Assembly: GCA_964498075.1 (NCBI GenBank)
Contig: CAZCGA010000012.1
Location: 12,920 to 76,919 of the forward strand
Length of the DNA: 64,000 nt
Direction: 5' to 3'
Origin: CAZCGA01 sp964498075
GTDB taxonomy: Bacteria > Desulfobacterota > Binatia > HRBIN30
Of this stretch, positions 1-8,241 are shown piece after piece (position 1 is the first letter of the stretch; each line of letters starts with the position of its first letter). The notes under the pieces are model-generated. The model was not told the DNA's origin. It saw nothing but the letters and a program-made list of their open reading frames with translations, and did not search any database. A program made the translations under genes and the position numbers.

Positions 1-375
1 GGTCGCACCAAAGCCGACGCCGATCGACGCCGCCACCGCCGCGAGCAGACCGAGGTACTTTCCCGCAAAGACTTCGGCGCGCGTGACCGGCTGGGCAAGC
101 AGCATCGCCAGCGACCCGTCTTCCAGCTCGCCTGCTATGCCCAGACCACCGAGCGACAGCGTCACCAGCGGCACGAAGAGCAGCGCCAGGTTCAGCAGAC
201 TCGCCGTCGTCCGGTCGAACCCCGCCAGGCCGGAACGCTGTGCGCCCGCAAGCCCCAGCATCGACAGTCCGAGCGAGAGCACCAGAAAGCACGCTGCCGC
301 CACGACGAACCAGCGGCTGCGCAGCGCCTCGCGCAGCTCGCGCGCCACCACCAGCCCCGTCTCCCGCGGCCTCAT
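1..375 (-). CDS. nosY: NosY-like ABC-2 permease, N-terminal part (runs off left edge)
   Basis: Membrane subunit of the NosFY ABC transporter, which with NosD helps mature the copper-sulfide centre of nitrous oxide reductase. The visible 125 residues begin MRPRETGLVVARELREALRSR and show two hydrophobic segments (about residues 22-42 and 58-78), then a motif with LEDGSLAMLLAQPVTR typical of ABC-2 permeases of the NosY family. The start codon overlaps the nosF stop as ATGA, so the two are translationally coupled. The C-terminal half lies outside the window. The name rests on operon position plus this motif; ABC-2 permeases look alike, so the family alone would not prove it. Confidence 0.85.
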   Translation of the reverse strand, partial: MRPRETGLVVARELREALRSRWFVVAAACFLVLSLGLSMLGLAGAQRSGLAGFDRTTASLLNLALLFVPLVTLSLGGLGIAGELEDGSLAMLLAQPVTRAEVFAGKYLGLLAAVAASIGVGFGAT

Positions 376-1220
376 CGCCGTTCCCCCCGCGCGCTGGGGA
401 TTGTCGACAAATGGCGAGCCGGCCCTTCGAGACGGCCCCGAGGAGATGGGGCCTTCTCAGGGCGAGCGGAATTCTCCTTTGTCTTGAATGAAATGAATTC
501 TGATACCGCTCGTGCTGAGGCTCTCGAAGCACGTTCTTCGCGTTGATCGACAGTTCCGCTGAACGGAATCACACGCGCCAGCTTCTCCGCCGGTGCGGCA
601 AAAGACACCAGCCGACCGCGGTCGATGTGCAAGACACGGTTGGTGAGACTGTCGACCTCCTCCGGACGGTGCGACGCCAGCAGCAACGTGCGCCCGCTGT
701 GGCGCAGGCGGCCGACGATCTCGAAGAAGTGCTCCTGGCCTTCGTGGTCGAGACTCGCGCTGGGCTCGTCGAGGAGCAGCACCGGCGTGTCAGCGAGCAA
801 CGCCAGCGCCAGCGACAAGCGCTGCTGCATGCCACCGGAGAACGTTCGTACCCGCTCGTTGGCGTGCGCCTCGAGGCCGACCTCGCGCAGGGTTGCGACG
901 ATGCGCGCGCGGTCAATCCGCCGCAGCCGGGCAACGAACCCCAGGACCTCCCGGGCGGGGGCGTCGCCGAACGCCGCCTTCTGGGGCACATACGAGACCA
1001 ACGAGCGGGCCGCGATCTCGGCACTCACAACATCGTGTCCTCCGATGCTGGCCTGGCCCGCGAAGGGCACGAGCCCGAGCAGGCAGCGCAGAATGCTGGT
1101 CTTGCCGGAGCCGTTCGGGCCCACCAGCGCGACCGACTCACCGCGCGCTATGTGGAAGGACACGTGGTCGAGAACGACGCGGCCGTCGAGCGTCAGGCAC
1201 AAGTCGGTGGCGGTGATCAT
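372..1220 (-). CDS. nosF: NosF-like ABC transporter ATP-binding protein
   Basis: ATPase subunit of the NosDFY maturation system. Walker A GPNGSGKT is near residues 34-41, the signature FSGGMQQRLSLALALL follows near residue 137, and Walker B LLLDEPSASLD near residue 157. I take the start at MITATDLCLTLDG, which overlaps the nosD stop as ATGA; an open frame extends 36 residues upstream but that part lies inside nosD and looks non-coding. The total is 282 residues. The last roughly 55 residues, after the sequence RVIPFSG, are odd: they are encoded by an inverted-repeat element rather than by a normal ABC domain, and end directly on the nosY start. Confidence 0.9.
   Translation of the reverse strand: MITATDLCLTLDGRVVLDHVSFHIARGESVALVGPNGSGKTSILRCLLGLVPFAGQASIGGHDVVSAEIAARSLVSYVPQKAAFGDAPAREVLGFVARLRRIDRARIVATLREVGLEAHANERVRTFSGGMQQRLSLALALLADTPVLLLDEPSASLDHEGQEHFFEIVGRLRHSGRTLLLASHRPEEVDSLTNRVLHIDRGRLVSFAAPAEKLARVIPFSGTVDQREERASRASARAVSEFISFKTKENSARPEKAPSPRGRLEGPARHLSTIPSARGERR
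400..545. repeat. REP-like palindromic element inside the 3' end of nosF
   Basis: Arms at 456-474 (ctcagggcgagcggaattc) and 495-519 (gaattc, five bases, ccgctcgtgctgag) are imperfect inverted copies around a 20-base AT-richer loop. A second small palindrome, cgtgct...agcacg, lies at 511-533, and 419-455 is a further self-complementary cccttcgagacgg-type unit. Such palindromes usually lie between genes; here the nosF frame reads through it and gains a tail. Confidence 0.6.
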
Positions 1221-3202
1221 GACAAAACGGATCGCGCAGCGATCACGGCAATCGCCGCTAGAGCAAAGAGTCCAGCCCCCGCCACGGTGAAGCCGCTGCC
1301 GCCGGCCGCCTCGTCGGTTCGCGTCCACGCGGTGAGCGGGGCCTGCACCAACGGATGGGGATCGGTGAGCTTCGGGCGTGGCGCGAAGATCGGGAACAGC
1401 CGCGCCGCCAGGTCGATGGCCTCTGCCGCCGGCGAGGTGTCAAAGAACGCCAGCGCGGGATAGCGGTCGGCGAGCACTTCGTAGGTGCTCTCGATCCGGT
1501 ACGGGATCTCGGACACGCCGTCGCCGTTGGTGTCGTACGCGATCGCATCACTCCAGTAGTTGCCGCGTCCGTCGACCGACCAGACGTTGCCCTCCGCGGT
1601 GCCGGTCCCCAACACCTGCACCTGGCTGCGGTTGCCCAGGAAGGCGTTCTCCCAGAAGCGGATGCGTCGCGACAGCGGCTGCAGCGCCAGCCCCACATCG
1701 TTGCGGGCAATCAGGTTGGCGTGGACGTCGACGCGACCGTCCTTGGCTTGCGGCGCATTGTCGAAGAACAGCGCGGTGTCGTTCTGGATGAAGCGGTTGC
1801 CGACGATGAAGACGTCGTCGGCGTCCTTCAGCAACAGCCCGTACGCCGCCGGGCCGTTGGAGAACGAGAAGGCGTTCTCGGTGAGATCGATGCCACGGCT
1901 ATACATGATCGCCGCGCCCACCTGATTGTCCTCGAAGCGATTGCGACGAAAGACGTTGCGGTCGGAGTACATGTAGTGCAGGCCGTAACGGCTCGTGCGC
2001 ACGACGTTGTCTTCCACTGCGGTGTCGGACGAGTACCAGATGACCACATCGCGGCTGCGCTCGACGTGGTTGCCGATCAGCCGGCAGCCGCTCGAGTACC
2101 ACAGGCGGATGCCGTCGCCGCGGCGGACGTGCGGAAGGTCCTTGCCGCGGATGGTCGAGCTTTCGATGGAGCAGCGGTCGCCTTGCACGATGAAGATGCC
2201 GAAGAGCGTGTCCTCGACGCGCGTGTCGACGATGCGCACATCGGCCGCCTTCTGTATGCGGATGCCGGCGTCTTCCGTGTTGTAGGTCGTGCCGCTGTTG
2301 CGCACCGTGAGCCCGCGCAACTCCACACCGGGGGCTTCGATGCGCACCACCGTGCCGGTGTCGTCGCCGTCGATCACGGCGCCGGGGCGGCCCACGATTC
2401 GGACCGACTTGTCGACAATCACGTGCTCGTGCAGGACACCAGCAGGCACGATCACCGTGTCGCCATCATGAGCGGCGGCCACAGTTTGGGCCAACGTGCC
2501 GTGCGGCGTGCCGGCGACCAGCTCTGCCGCCGTCGCGCTCGAACACGCGACCGCGGAGGCGAGACCGGCACCGACGACAACTGCCAGGGCCTGGCGTCGC
2601 CGCCGCGTGGGCGGCACCGCGAACACCAAACCGAGGCCGAGCAATGCGGACGTGCCCGCGGCGTAAAAGCCGGCGCCCAGCTCGGTGGCGACCTTGAACT
2701 GCCCGACCTCGTACTCACCGAACAGCTTGGGCTCGATGCGGCTCACCGTCAGGTTGAGTGCGGCGTCGGGGTCGCGTTGGTTCACCGCCTTGGTCATCCA
2801 CAGCTTGAGGTCGATGAGCACCACGGCGGGCATGATGAGCGCCGGCGACACCATGAGGAGGCGGAGCCAACGGCGGCGCATCCACGGCGCCAACACCAGC
2901 CCGCCAATGGCGCCCAGCATGCCGAGCGGCGCGAGCGCCCGCTCGATGCGCGCCAGCGTTCCCATCGGTTTGATGCCGACGTAGTGGCCGAGCAGGTCGA
3001 CTTCGCGCACGTCCCCGTCGACGGTGCGCGGACTGATGATGACGACGAGCGTGCGCTGGCCGTACTGCGGCGCCCGTGCCTTCATGATCCACCACGGCAA
3101 GACCCACGCGAACGCGATGCCGAGGGCGGCCACCACCACGATGGTGAAGCTCGCCATCGCGTCCGGTGCCCGCGGCACCGGATGAGAGTCTGCGTGTTCC
3201 AT
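1217..3202 (-). CDS. nosD: NosD-like periplasmic copper-maturation protein fused to an N-terminal membrane domain
   Basis: Residues from about 235 to 590 form a right-handed parallel beta-helix of NosD/CASH type, with repeated units such as GIRIQKAADVRIVDTRVED and the typical HYMYSDRNVF and YDTNGDGVSEIPYR stretches, followed by a C-terminal membrane anchor near residue 640. NosD acts in the periplasm in assembly of the NosZ copper cluster. The first 230 residues are an added membrane domain with about five hydrophobic segments and a WWIMKARAPQY...LVVIIS...HYVGIKP pattern; as I recall, a separate small nos-linked membrane protein family has this pattern, so this is probably a gene fusion. I chose the ATG giving MEHADSHPVP because AGAGGA precedes it; an ATG 33 bases upstream is also possible. 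It follows nosZ closely. Confidence 0.9.
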   Translation of the reverse strand: MEHADSHPVPRAPDAMASFTIVVVAALGIAFAWVLPWWIMKARAPQYGQRTLVVIISPRTVDGDVREVDLLGHYVGIKPMGTLARIERALAPLGMLGAIGGLVLAPWMRRRWLRLLMVSPALIMPAVVLIDLKLWMTKAVNQRDPDAALNLTVSRIEPKLFGEYEVGQFKVATELGAGFYAAGTSALLGLGLVFAVPPTRRRRQALAVVVGAGLASAVACSSATAAELVAGTPHGTLAQTVAAAHDGDTVIVPAGVLHEHVIVDKSVRIVGRPGAVIDGDDTGTVVRIEAPGVELRGLTVRNSGTTYNTEDAGIRIQKAADVRIVDTRVEDTLFGIFIVQGDRCSIESSTIRGKDLPHVRRGDGIRLWYSSGCRLIGNHVERSRDVVIWYSSDTAVEDNVVRTSRYGLHYMYSDRNVFRRNRFEDNQVGAAIMYSRGIDLTENAFSFSNGPAAYGLLLKDADDVFIVGNRFIQNDTALFFDNAPQAKDGRVDVHANLIARNDVGLALQPLSRRIRFWENAFLGNRSQVQVLGTGTAEGNVWSVDGRGNYWSDAIAYDTNGDGVSEIPYRIESTYEVLADRYPALAFFDTSPAAEAIDLAARLFPIFAPRPKLTDPHPLVQAPLTAWTRTDEAAGGSGFTVAGAGLFALAAIAVIAARSVLS

Positions 3203-3238
3203 GGTCCTCTCAGGAGCCAGCTGCTCGGCGTGCATCGG

Positions 3239-5254
3239 CTACTTCTTCTTCGGCTCGACGAGCAGCCAGCCGGTGAACTCCATGTGCAGCGCGGAGCAGA
3301 ACTCGGTGCAGTAGTACGGGTACACGCCCGCCCGGCTGGCGACGAACTCGGCGCGCTCGGTGGCGCCCGGATCGATCGATAGGTTGATGTTGTAGCCGTG
3401 CAGCCCGAACCCGTGCGTCGCGTCGCGCGCGGTTTCGACGTTGGTCCAGTTGAACACCACGCGGTCCCCTTCCTTCACGCGCACGATGTCCGGGGTGTAG
3501 TGCGAGCGCAACACGGTTCCATTGACGGTGACCGTGTTCCCATCGCGCTTGACCGCTTCCTTGCCTTGCTCGGTAGCGTGCTCGGAGTGCTTCATCGTGA
3601 GTGGATCCCAGCCGACCTCGGGGTACGTCGTCCACGCCTGCAGCATCTCCACCGGGATGATCATCGAGTTGTGCGGCTCGCCGATGGAGGGGGTGTCGGA
3701 GAGCAGCTTCATCTTCGGCCCGCTCACGTCAATGAGCTGCAGGTTCTGCGGATGCAGCGGCCCGAGAGGCGGAAAGCGGTCCACCGACCACTTGTTGAGG
3801 GCGACGACGTACTTGCCCCACGGCTTCTTCGTATTCGAGCCGGGCGCCTGCAGGTGGCCGATGTTGTAGTGCACCGAGATCTTGTCGACGACCTTCCACG
3901 CCTTGTCGGGCGGGTTGTACGGTGGCCCGATGGTCCACTTGACCACGGTCGAGTCGAGGAAGTGCGACGTGTAGCCGTTGCCGTCGTTGTCGAAGACGCT
4001 GTGCAGTGGGCCGAGGCCGGTCTGGATGTGGCCGGCGACGCAGGCGTCGTACTTGAGGATTGAAATGCCGAAGTCGTCTTTACCCTCGAAATTCTGCTCA
4101 GTGATCGCCTTCCTGATGTTCTCGACCGAGTACGCGGTGACGTGTGGATCGAGCTTGCCCGACACGATGACGTACTCGCCACCGGGGACGAGATCGACGC
4201 CGTGCGGGCTCTTCGACTCGGGCACGAAGTACATCAGCTTCTCGGCGACCACGGTGGGCAGCTGGATGACCTTCATGCCGTTGATGACCTTGGTCTTCGT
4301 CGGGTCCTTCGCCAACTGCTCCGCCTTCTTCCAGTCGATGACGTGCAGGTAATCCATCTCGCGCTGCGAGGCACCGATCTCCATCGGCGGCTTGCCCTCG
4401 AGGTCGCCGCCGGTCGCCATCTCGACGTTCATCGAGTTGATGAAGAAGTAGCCGTCGGACGGGCCGCGGCCGGCGATGGAGAGATCCTGGAAGTACGGCG
4501 GCAGCTCGATCTGGAACGACTCAGCGGGTACAATCTGCCCGTTCTTGCGGTCGAACCGCAGGAAGCTCACCATCCCCTTGTACTTGCTCTTGTAGTCCTC
4601 GATCGGTGCGTAGCCGTTCGCCTCGTTGTACGGCGTCGGGAAGAACGTGCTGACGATGACGTACTCGCTGTTGTCGGTGAACACGCCGTGGTGATCGGAG
4701 TTGGCGTTGGGGATCTTGAAGATGCTCTTGGTCTTGAAATCGCGCAGCGAGATGATGGCGACGCGGCCGGCGCTCTTGTCGGTGCCGATGACCCACTCGC
4801 CGTCGTACTTGCCGTTGGTGAGCGACATCTGCGGATGATGCAGGTCGCCCCAGGTCTGCGTCGGCAGACCCTGGGCGAACGAGCCCTTCTTCAACACCTC
4901 CGCGGCGCCCGTGTCTCCCTGCCCCCACCCTTGCCACGAGTCCGGCGCGTAGACGGGAATCTCTTTCAGCAAGCGCATCGACGGGATCCCGTACAGCAGC
5001 ACAGAGCCGCGATGGCCGCCGGAGGTGAACATCACGAAGTCGTCGTACTTCCCGGGTGCGACGAAGGTCTTGAGCGCAGCTTCCGCTTCGTCGGGCGTGA
5101 GGCCGCGCTGCTGGATGATCTCGTCGAGCGACCCGGCCGGCACCGCGGCCTGACTGATCGTGACATCTCCGCCACCGCCGCGGCTCAGGATCAGCCCGAC
5201 AGCACCTCCCGCGATGAACGCGGTCATCACCATCACGCGAATTCGGTTCTTCAT
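3239..5254 (-). CDS. nosZ: nitrous oxide reductase, clade II (Sec-exported)
   Basis: Periplasmic multicopper enzyme reducing N2O to N2. It has 671 residues. The N-terminus MKNRIRVMVMTAFIAGG is a Sec signal without a twin-arginine motif, as in clade II (atypical) NosZ. The beta-propeller carries Cu_Z histidines in DLHHPQMS (139-140), SDHHGVF (188-189), SPHGVD (351), GPLHSVFD (418) and GEPHNS (528). The C-terminal cupredoxin domain has Cu_A ligands His614, Cys649, Cys653 and His657 in YYCTEFCSALHMEFTGW. The position three after His657, where the axial Met is expected, is Phe660; a Met sits at 658 instead. The start is set by a strong GGAGGT four bases before ATG. It is first gene of the nosZDFY operon. 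The open frame continues far upstream in a non-coding manner, which I reject. Confidence 0.97.
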   Translation of the reverse strand: MKNRIRVMVMTAFIAGGAVGLILSRGGGGDVTISQAAVPAGSLDEIIQQRGLTPDEAEAALKTFVAPGKYDDFVMFTSGGHRGSVLLYGIPSMRLLKEIPVYAPDSWQGWGQGDTGAAEVLKKGSFAQGLPTQTWGDLHHPQMSLTNGKYDGEWVIGTDKSAGRVAIISLRDFKTKSIFKIPNANSDHHGVFTDNSEYVIVSTFFPTPYNEANGYAPIEDYKSKYKGMVSFLRFDRKNGQIVPAESFQIELPPYFQDLSIAGRGPSDGYFFINSMNVEMATGGDLEGKPPMEIGASQREMDYLHVIDWKKAEQLAKDPTKTKVINGMKVIQLPTVVAEKLMYFVPESKSPHGVDLVPGGEYVIVSGKLDPHVTAYSVENIRKAITEQNFEGKDDFGISILKYDACVAGHIQTGLGPLHSVFDNDGNGYTSHFLDSTVVKWTIGPPYNPPDKAWKVVDKISVHYNIGHLQAPGSNTKKPWGKYVVALNKWSVDRFPPLGPLHPQNLQLIDVSGPKMKLLSDTPSIGEPHNSMIIPVEMLQAWTTYPEVGWDPLTMKHSEHATEQGKEAVKRDGNTVTVNGTVLRSHYTPDIVRVKEGDRVVFNWTNVETARDATHGFGLHGYNINLSIDPGATERAEFVASRAGVYPYYCTEFCSALHMEFTGWLLVEPKKK

Positions 5255-5728
5255 CGTTACCTCCCTCCTCGATGACGCGACACAATCCGTTGCAGCCTGG
5301 GAGTCACCGAAACGAACTTGCCGCGAGCTACTCTGCCTCTCATTCTTTCTTGGGTGGGGGCAACCGAGCAGTTGGCGTACCAGCGGGCATCGAACCAGCA
5401 AGCGTCTCGCTGCGCATCGCGCAGTGTTCGGTGATTCCGAATCCTGCGACGCGGTCGTTTCCAAATTCCGAGATACGGCTGAGGCGGCACGCCTGCTCGC
5501 TCGCCCGGATGCGGCGCCGCTGCGGTTGGTCGGAGCGTCCTCAGCCTCGGAAGGCAACTTCCCGAACGTGGGGATCGACCCGGTTGGATTCGCGGACCTA
5601 GCACCCGGGCAGGCGTAGGAGCGTGAGCCTGACCAGCGGTGTGACTGGCGAGCGGCTTGCAAGCGAATTGAGCTGTAATGGACGACGGCCCGATCGCGAA
5701 TCCCGCAACGGGATGCGGGTGACTGCGC
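5255..5728. other. intergenic region between divergent nosZ and phosphoribosyltransferase genes
   Basis: About 470 bases separate the two divergent starts, so both promoters must lie here. The nosZ ribosome site is at 5259-5264. I searched by eye for an FNR/DNR box (TTGAT-N4-ATCAA) and saw none. No tRNA, coding frame with family features, or clear terminator is visible. Confidence 0.5.
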
Positions 5729-6403
5729 ATGTTCAAGAACCGAAGGGACGCGGGACGGAAGCTGGCGGCGCCGCTCCTCGTATACCGGGACCAGCACCCC
5801 GTGGTGCTGGCGCTGCCACGGGGCGGCGTCCCCGTGGCGTACGAGATCGCCTGTGCGCTCGATGCGCCGCTCGATATCATCGTCGTGCGCAAGCTCGGCG
5901 CACCGGGGCAACCCGAGCTGGGGATCGGCGCCGTGGTCGACGGGGACCATCCGCAGCGCGTCTTCAATGAGGATCTCCTGCGCCTGTTGCACGTGTCCGA
6001 CGACTACCTGAACCGTGAAGTCGCCCTCGAGCTGCAGGAGATCCGTCGCCGTCAGGAACGCTACCGCGGTGGGCGCCCGCCGGTTGCCGTCGCGGACCGA
6101 ACCGCGATCGTCGTCGATGACGGCATCGCCACCGGCGCGTCGATGCGGGCGGCTCTGCGAGGCGTCAGGCGCAGCCGACCGCGGCGGCTGGTGCTCGCGG
6201 TTCCCATCGCCCCACCGGACACGATCGCCGCGCTGCGGCCGGAGGTCGACGACTTGGTGTGCCTCAGCACACCGGCCTTTTTCCAGGCCGTTGGACAGTT
6301 CTACGACGAATTCACCCAGACCACCGATGAAGAAGTGATTCGTCTGCTCGAGGCAGCGCGGCAGCACCAGACGCCGCCCGCGGCCCGAGCTGCCGGAGAG
6401 TGA
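5729..6403 (+). CDS. phosphoribosyltransferase-domain protein (COG1926 type)
   Basis: A type I phosphoribosyltransferase fold of 224 residues. The N-terminal ALPRGGVPVAYEIA and PLDIIVVRKLGAPGQPELGIGAV segments are typical of the COG1926 subgroup, and the PRPP-binding loop is AIVVDDGIATGASM near residues 125-138. Members act on unknown substrates; some are linked to phosphate-ester or stress functions, so no reaction is assigned. It lies 61 bases upstream of the HAD-ATPase fusion on the same strand, and the two are probably co-transcribed. No signal peptide is present, so it is cytoplasmic. Confidence 0.88.
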   Translation: MFKNRRDAGRKLAAPLLVYRDQHPVVLALPRGGVPVAYEIACALDAPLDIIVVRKLGAPGQPELGIGAVVDGDHPQRVFNEDLLRLLHVSDDYLNREVALELQEIRRRQERYRGGRPPVAVADRTAIVVDDGIATGASMRAALRGVRRSRPRRLVLAVPIAPPDTIAALRPEVDDLVCLSTPAFFQAVGQFYDEFTQTTDEEVIRLLEAARQHQTPPAARAAGE

Positions 6404-6464
6404 ATCGCGACCCACGGGCGCATCCGTTTTTCGAGGAGATACGCTTCACGAGGAAAGAGGCCTC

Positions 6465-8180
6465 ATGTACTGTCGCGCCTTCGCTTGTGACTTCGACGGC
6501 ACCGGAGCCGATAACGGCGAGCTCGCACCGGAGCTGGCCGCGGCGCTCGGCGCCGCACGCGCCCAGGGGTTCGTGACGCTGCTGGTCACCGGTCGCGTCT
6601 ACGAGGAGGTCGAGGCGCGGTGCGGCGATCTGTCGCTGTTCGACGCCGTGGTCGCCGAGAACGGCGCCGTCGTCAGCCTGCCGGGCGCGCAGCGCACGAT
6701 CCAGATCGGCAAGCCACCACCGCCCGAGTTCCTGGGTGCGCTGCGCGCGCGTGGTGTGCCGTTCCAGGCCGGTGCGGTCATCGTCGGTACCTGGGACCGT
6801 CACGTCATCGAAGTGATGGAGTTGATCCGACGCTTCGGGATTGACGCCCAGCTGATCTTCAACCGCGGGGCGATGATGGTGCTGCCGAGCGGCATCAACA
6901 AGGCCGTCGGTGTGCGGCGCGCCCTCGAGGAGCTCGGGCGCAGCCCGCGCAACTTGATTGCGTTCGGTGACGCGGAGAACGATCTGCCGCTGTTCGCGAT
7001 CGCCGGGGTTGCGGTGGCGGCGCGTAGCGCCGTCCCGGCGGTGGCGGCCCAGGCGGATGACCGCGTGTCGCAGCCGGGTGGTGCCGGGGTCGCGCACTAC
7101 ATTCATCACGTGCTGGCGCGCGGCGGGATGGTGCCGTCACCGCCCCGGCACGACCTCGTGCTCGGCACCGCCACCGACGGAACGTTAGCCGTGCTCCCAA
7201 GCTCCGGAATGAACGTGATGATCACCGGCGATCCGCGCTCCGGGAAGTCTTGGCTGGCTGGGCTGGTGGCGGAACATCTCATCGAGGAAGGCCATCGGCT
7301 GTGCATCGTCGATCCGGAAGGCGACTACCTTTCCCTGGCACAGCGCCCGCGCGTGCTGGTGCTCGGCCATGAGCTCGCCCTGCCCGAACCGACCGTGGTG
7401 CCGCACCTGCTCTGCGACCACTTGTCGAGCGTCGTTCTCAACCTGGCGTCGTTACCTCAGCACGCACAGGCGGAGTACGTCGACGACGTCCTCCGCGAGA
7501 TCGAAGGCGTGTCGGCTGCCGCCGGTATCCCGCAGTGGGTCCTCATCGACGAGGCGCACTACTTCTTCCATCAGCCCGACCCGGCGAACCGGCGCTTTGC
7601 GGGCACCACGAACTTCCTGTTCGCGACGTATCGGCCGAGCCTGGTGTCGGATGCGGTGTTTGCGGCCGTCCAGGCGCACATCATCACCCACACGTCCGTG
7701 GACGAGGAGCGCTACTTCATCTCGAGTCTGCTGGCCGACCGCGGCCCGCAGGAGCTGGTGGCCGCGGAAATCCTGGCGCAGCTGGACCGGCGGCACGCGG
7801 GGCTGCTGATCGAGGATCCAACGAATCCGCACTGGCAGGTGTTCACTCCCGGCGACCGAGTCACGGCGCACGCGCACCACGCCCGCAAGTATGCGGATGT
7901 TCATCTCGCCGATGACAGGTCATTTCGTTTCCTGCGTACCAACGGGACGACCGTGGTCGCCCACAACGTCGTCGAGTTCCACAGTGCGGTGCGCAGGGTA
8001 CCTATGGAGTCCTTGCGGCATCATCTGAGCGCGGGCGACTTTTCCCGCTGGGCCGCCGATGTCTTGGGCGCCGAGCTGCTGGCGCGTGGCCTGCGCAAGC
8101 TGGAATGGACCGTGCTCTCCGGGGCGAGCCCGAATCGTGAAGAGATCCTCGCGCACATCGAGGACCATTATTTGATCTGA
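6465..8180 (+). CDS. HAD-family (Cof-type) phosphatase fused to a HerA/VirB4-like P-loop ATPase
   Basis: Residues 1-220 are a HAD phosphohydrolase of the Cof/sucrose-phosphatase type: motif I is CDFDGTGADNG, the lysine motif GINKAVGVRRAL is near residue 143, and motif IV GDAENDLPLF near residue 167. Residues about 235-470 form an ATPase with Walker A TGDPRSGKSWLAG near residue 250 and Walker B WVLIDEAHYFF near residue 360. The last 100 residues (from SFRFLRTNGTTVV) resemble a DUF5752-like module. A predicted soluble cytoplasmic protein. The order HAD then ATPase in one chain is clear from the sequence; what the ATPase moves or senses is unknown. The start has GAAAGAGG before it. Confidence 0.88.
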   Translation: MYCRAFACDFDGTGADNGELAPELAAALGAARAQGFVTLLVTGRVYEEVEARCGDLSLFDAVVAENGAVVSLPGAQRTIQIGKPPPPEFLGALRARGVPFQAGAVIVGTWDRHVIEVMELIRRFGIDAQLIFNRGAMMVLPSGINKAVGVRRALEELGRSPRNLIAFGDAENDLPLFAIAGVAVAARSAVPAVAAQADDRVSQPGGAGVAHYIHHVLARGGMVPSPPRHDLVLGTATDGTLAVLPSSGMNVMITGDPRSGKSWLAGLVAEHLIEEGHRLCIVDPEGDYLSLAQRPRVLVLGHELALPEPTVVPHLLCDHLSSVVLNLASLPQHAQAEYVDDVLREIEGVSAAAGIPQWVLIDEAHYFFHQPDPANRRFAGTTNFLFATYRPSLVSDAVFAAVQAHIITHTSVDEERYFISSLLADRGPQELVAAEILAQLDRRHAGLLIEDPTNPHWQVFTPGDRVTAHAHHARKYADVHLADDRSFRFLRTNGTTVVAHNVVEFHSAVRRVPMESLRHHLSAGDFSRWAADVLGAELLARGLRKLEWTVLSGASPNREEILAHIEDHYLI

Positions 8181-8241
8181 TCGCAGACTCGGCCCGTCGG
8201 TACCTTGCAATCTCTTCGAGAAGCTGCGCGAGTCGGAGGGT

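Noticed and set aside
1355..3382. Long plus-strand open frame opposite nosD
   Set aside because: It has no family motif and is the mirror of the GC-rich nosD gene; nosD fits its family along its whole length.
5380..5460. A tRNA-like gggcatcgaacc T-arm
   Set aside because: I could not fold acceptor, D and anticodon stems around it.
5255..6415. Upstream extension of the nosZ reading frame
   Set aside because: It runs across the divergent phosphoribosyltransferase gene, lacks motifs, and a strong GGAGGT marks the true start.
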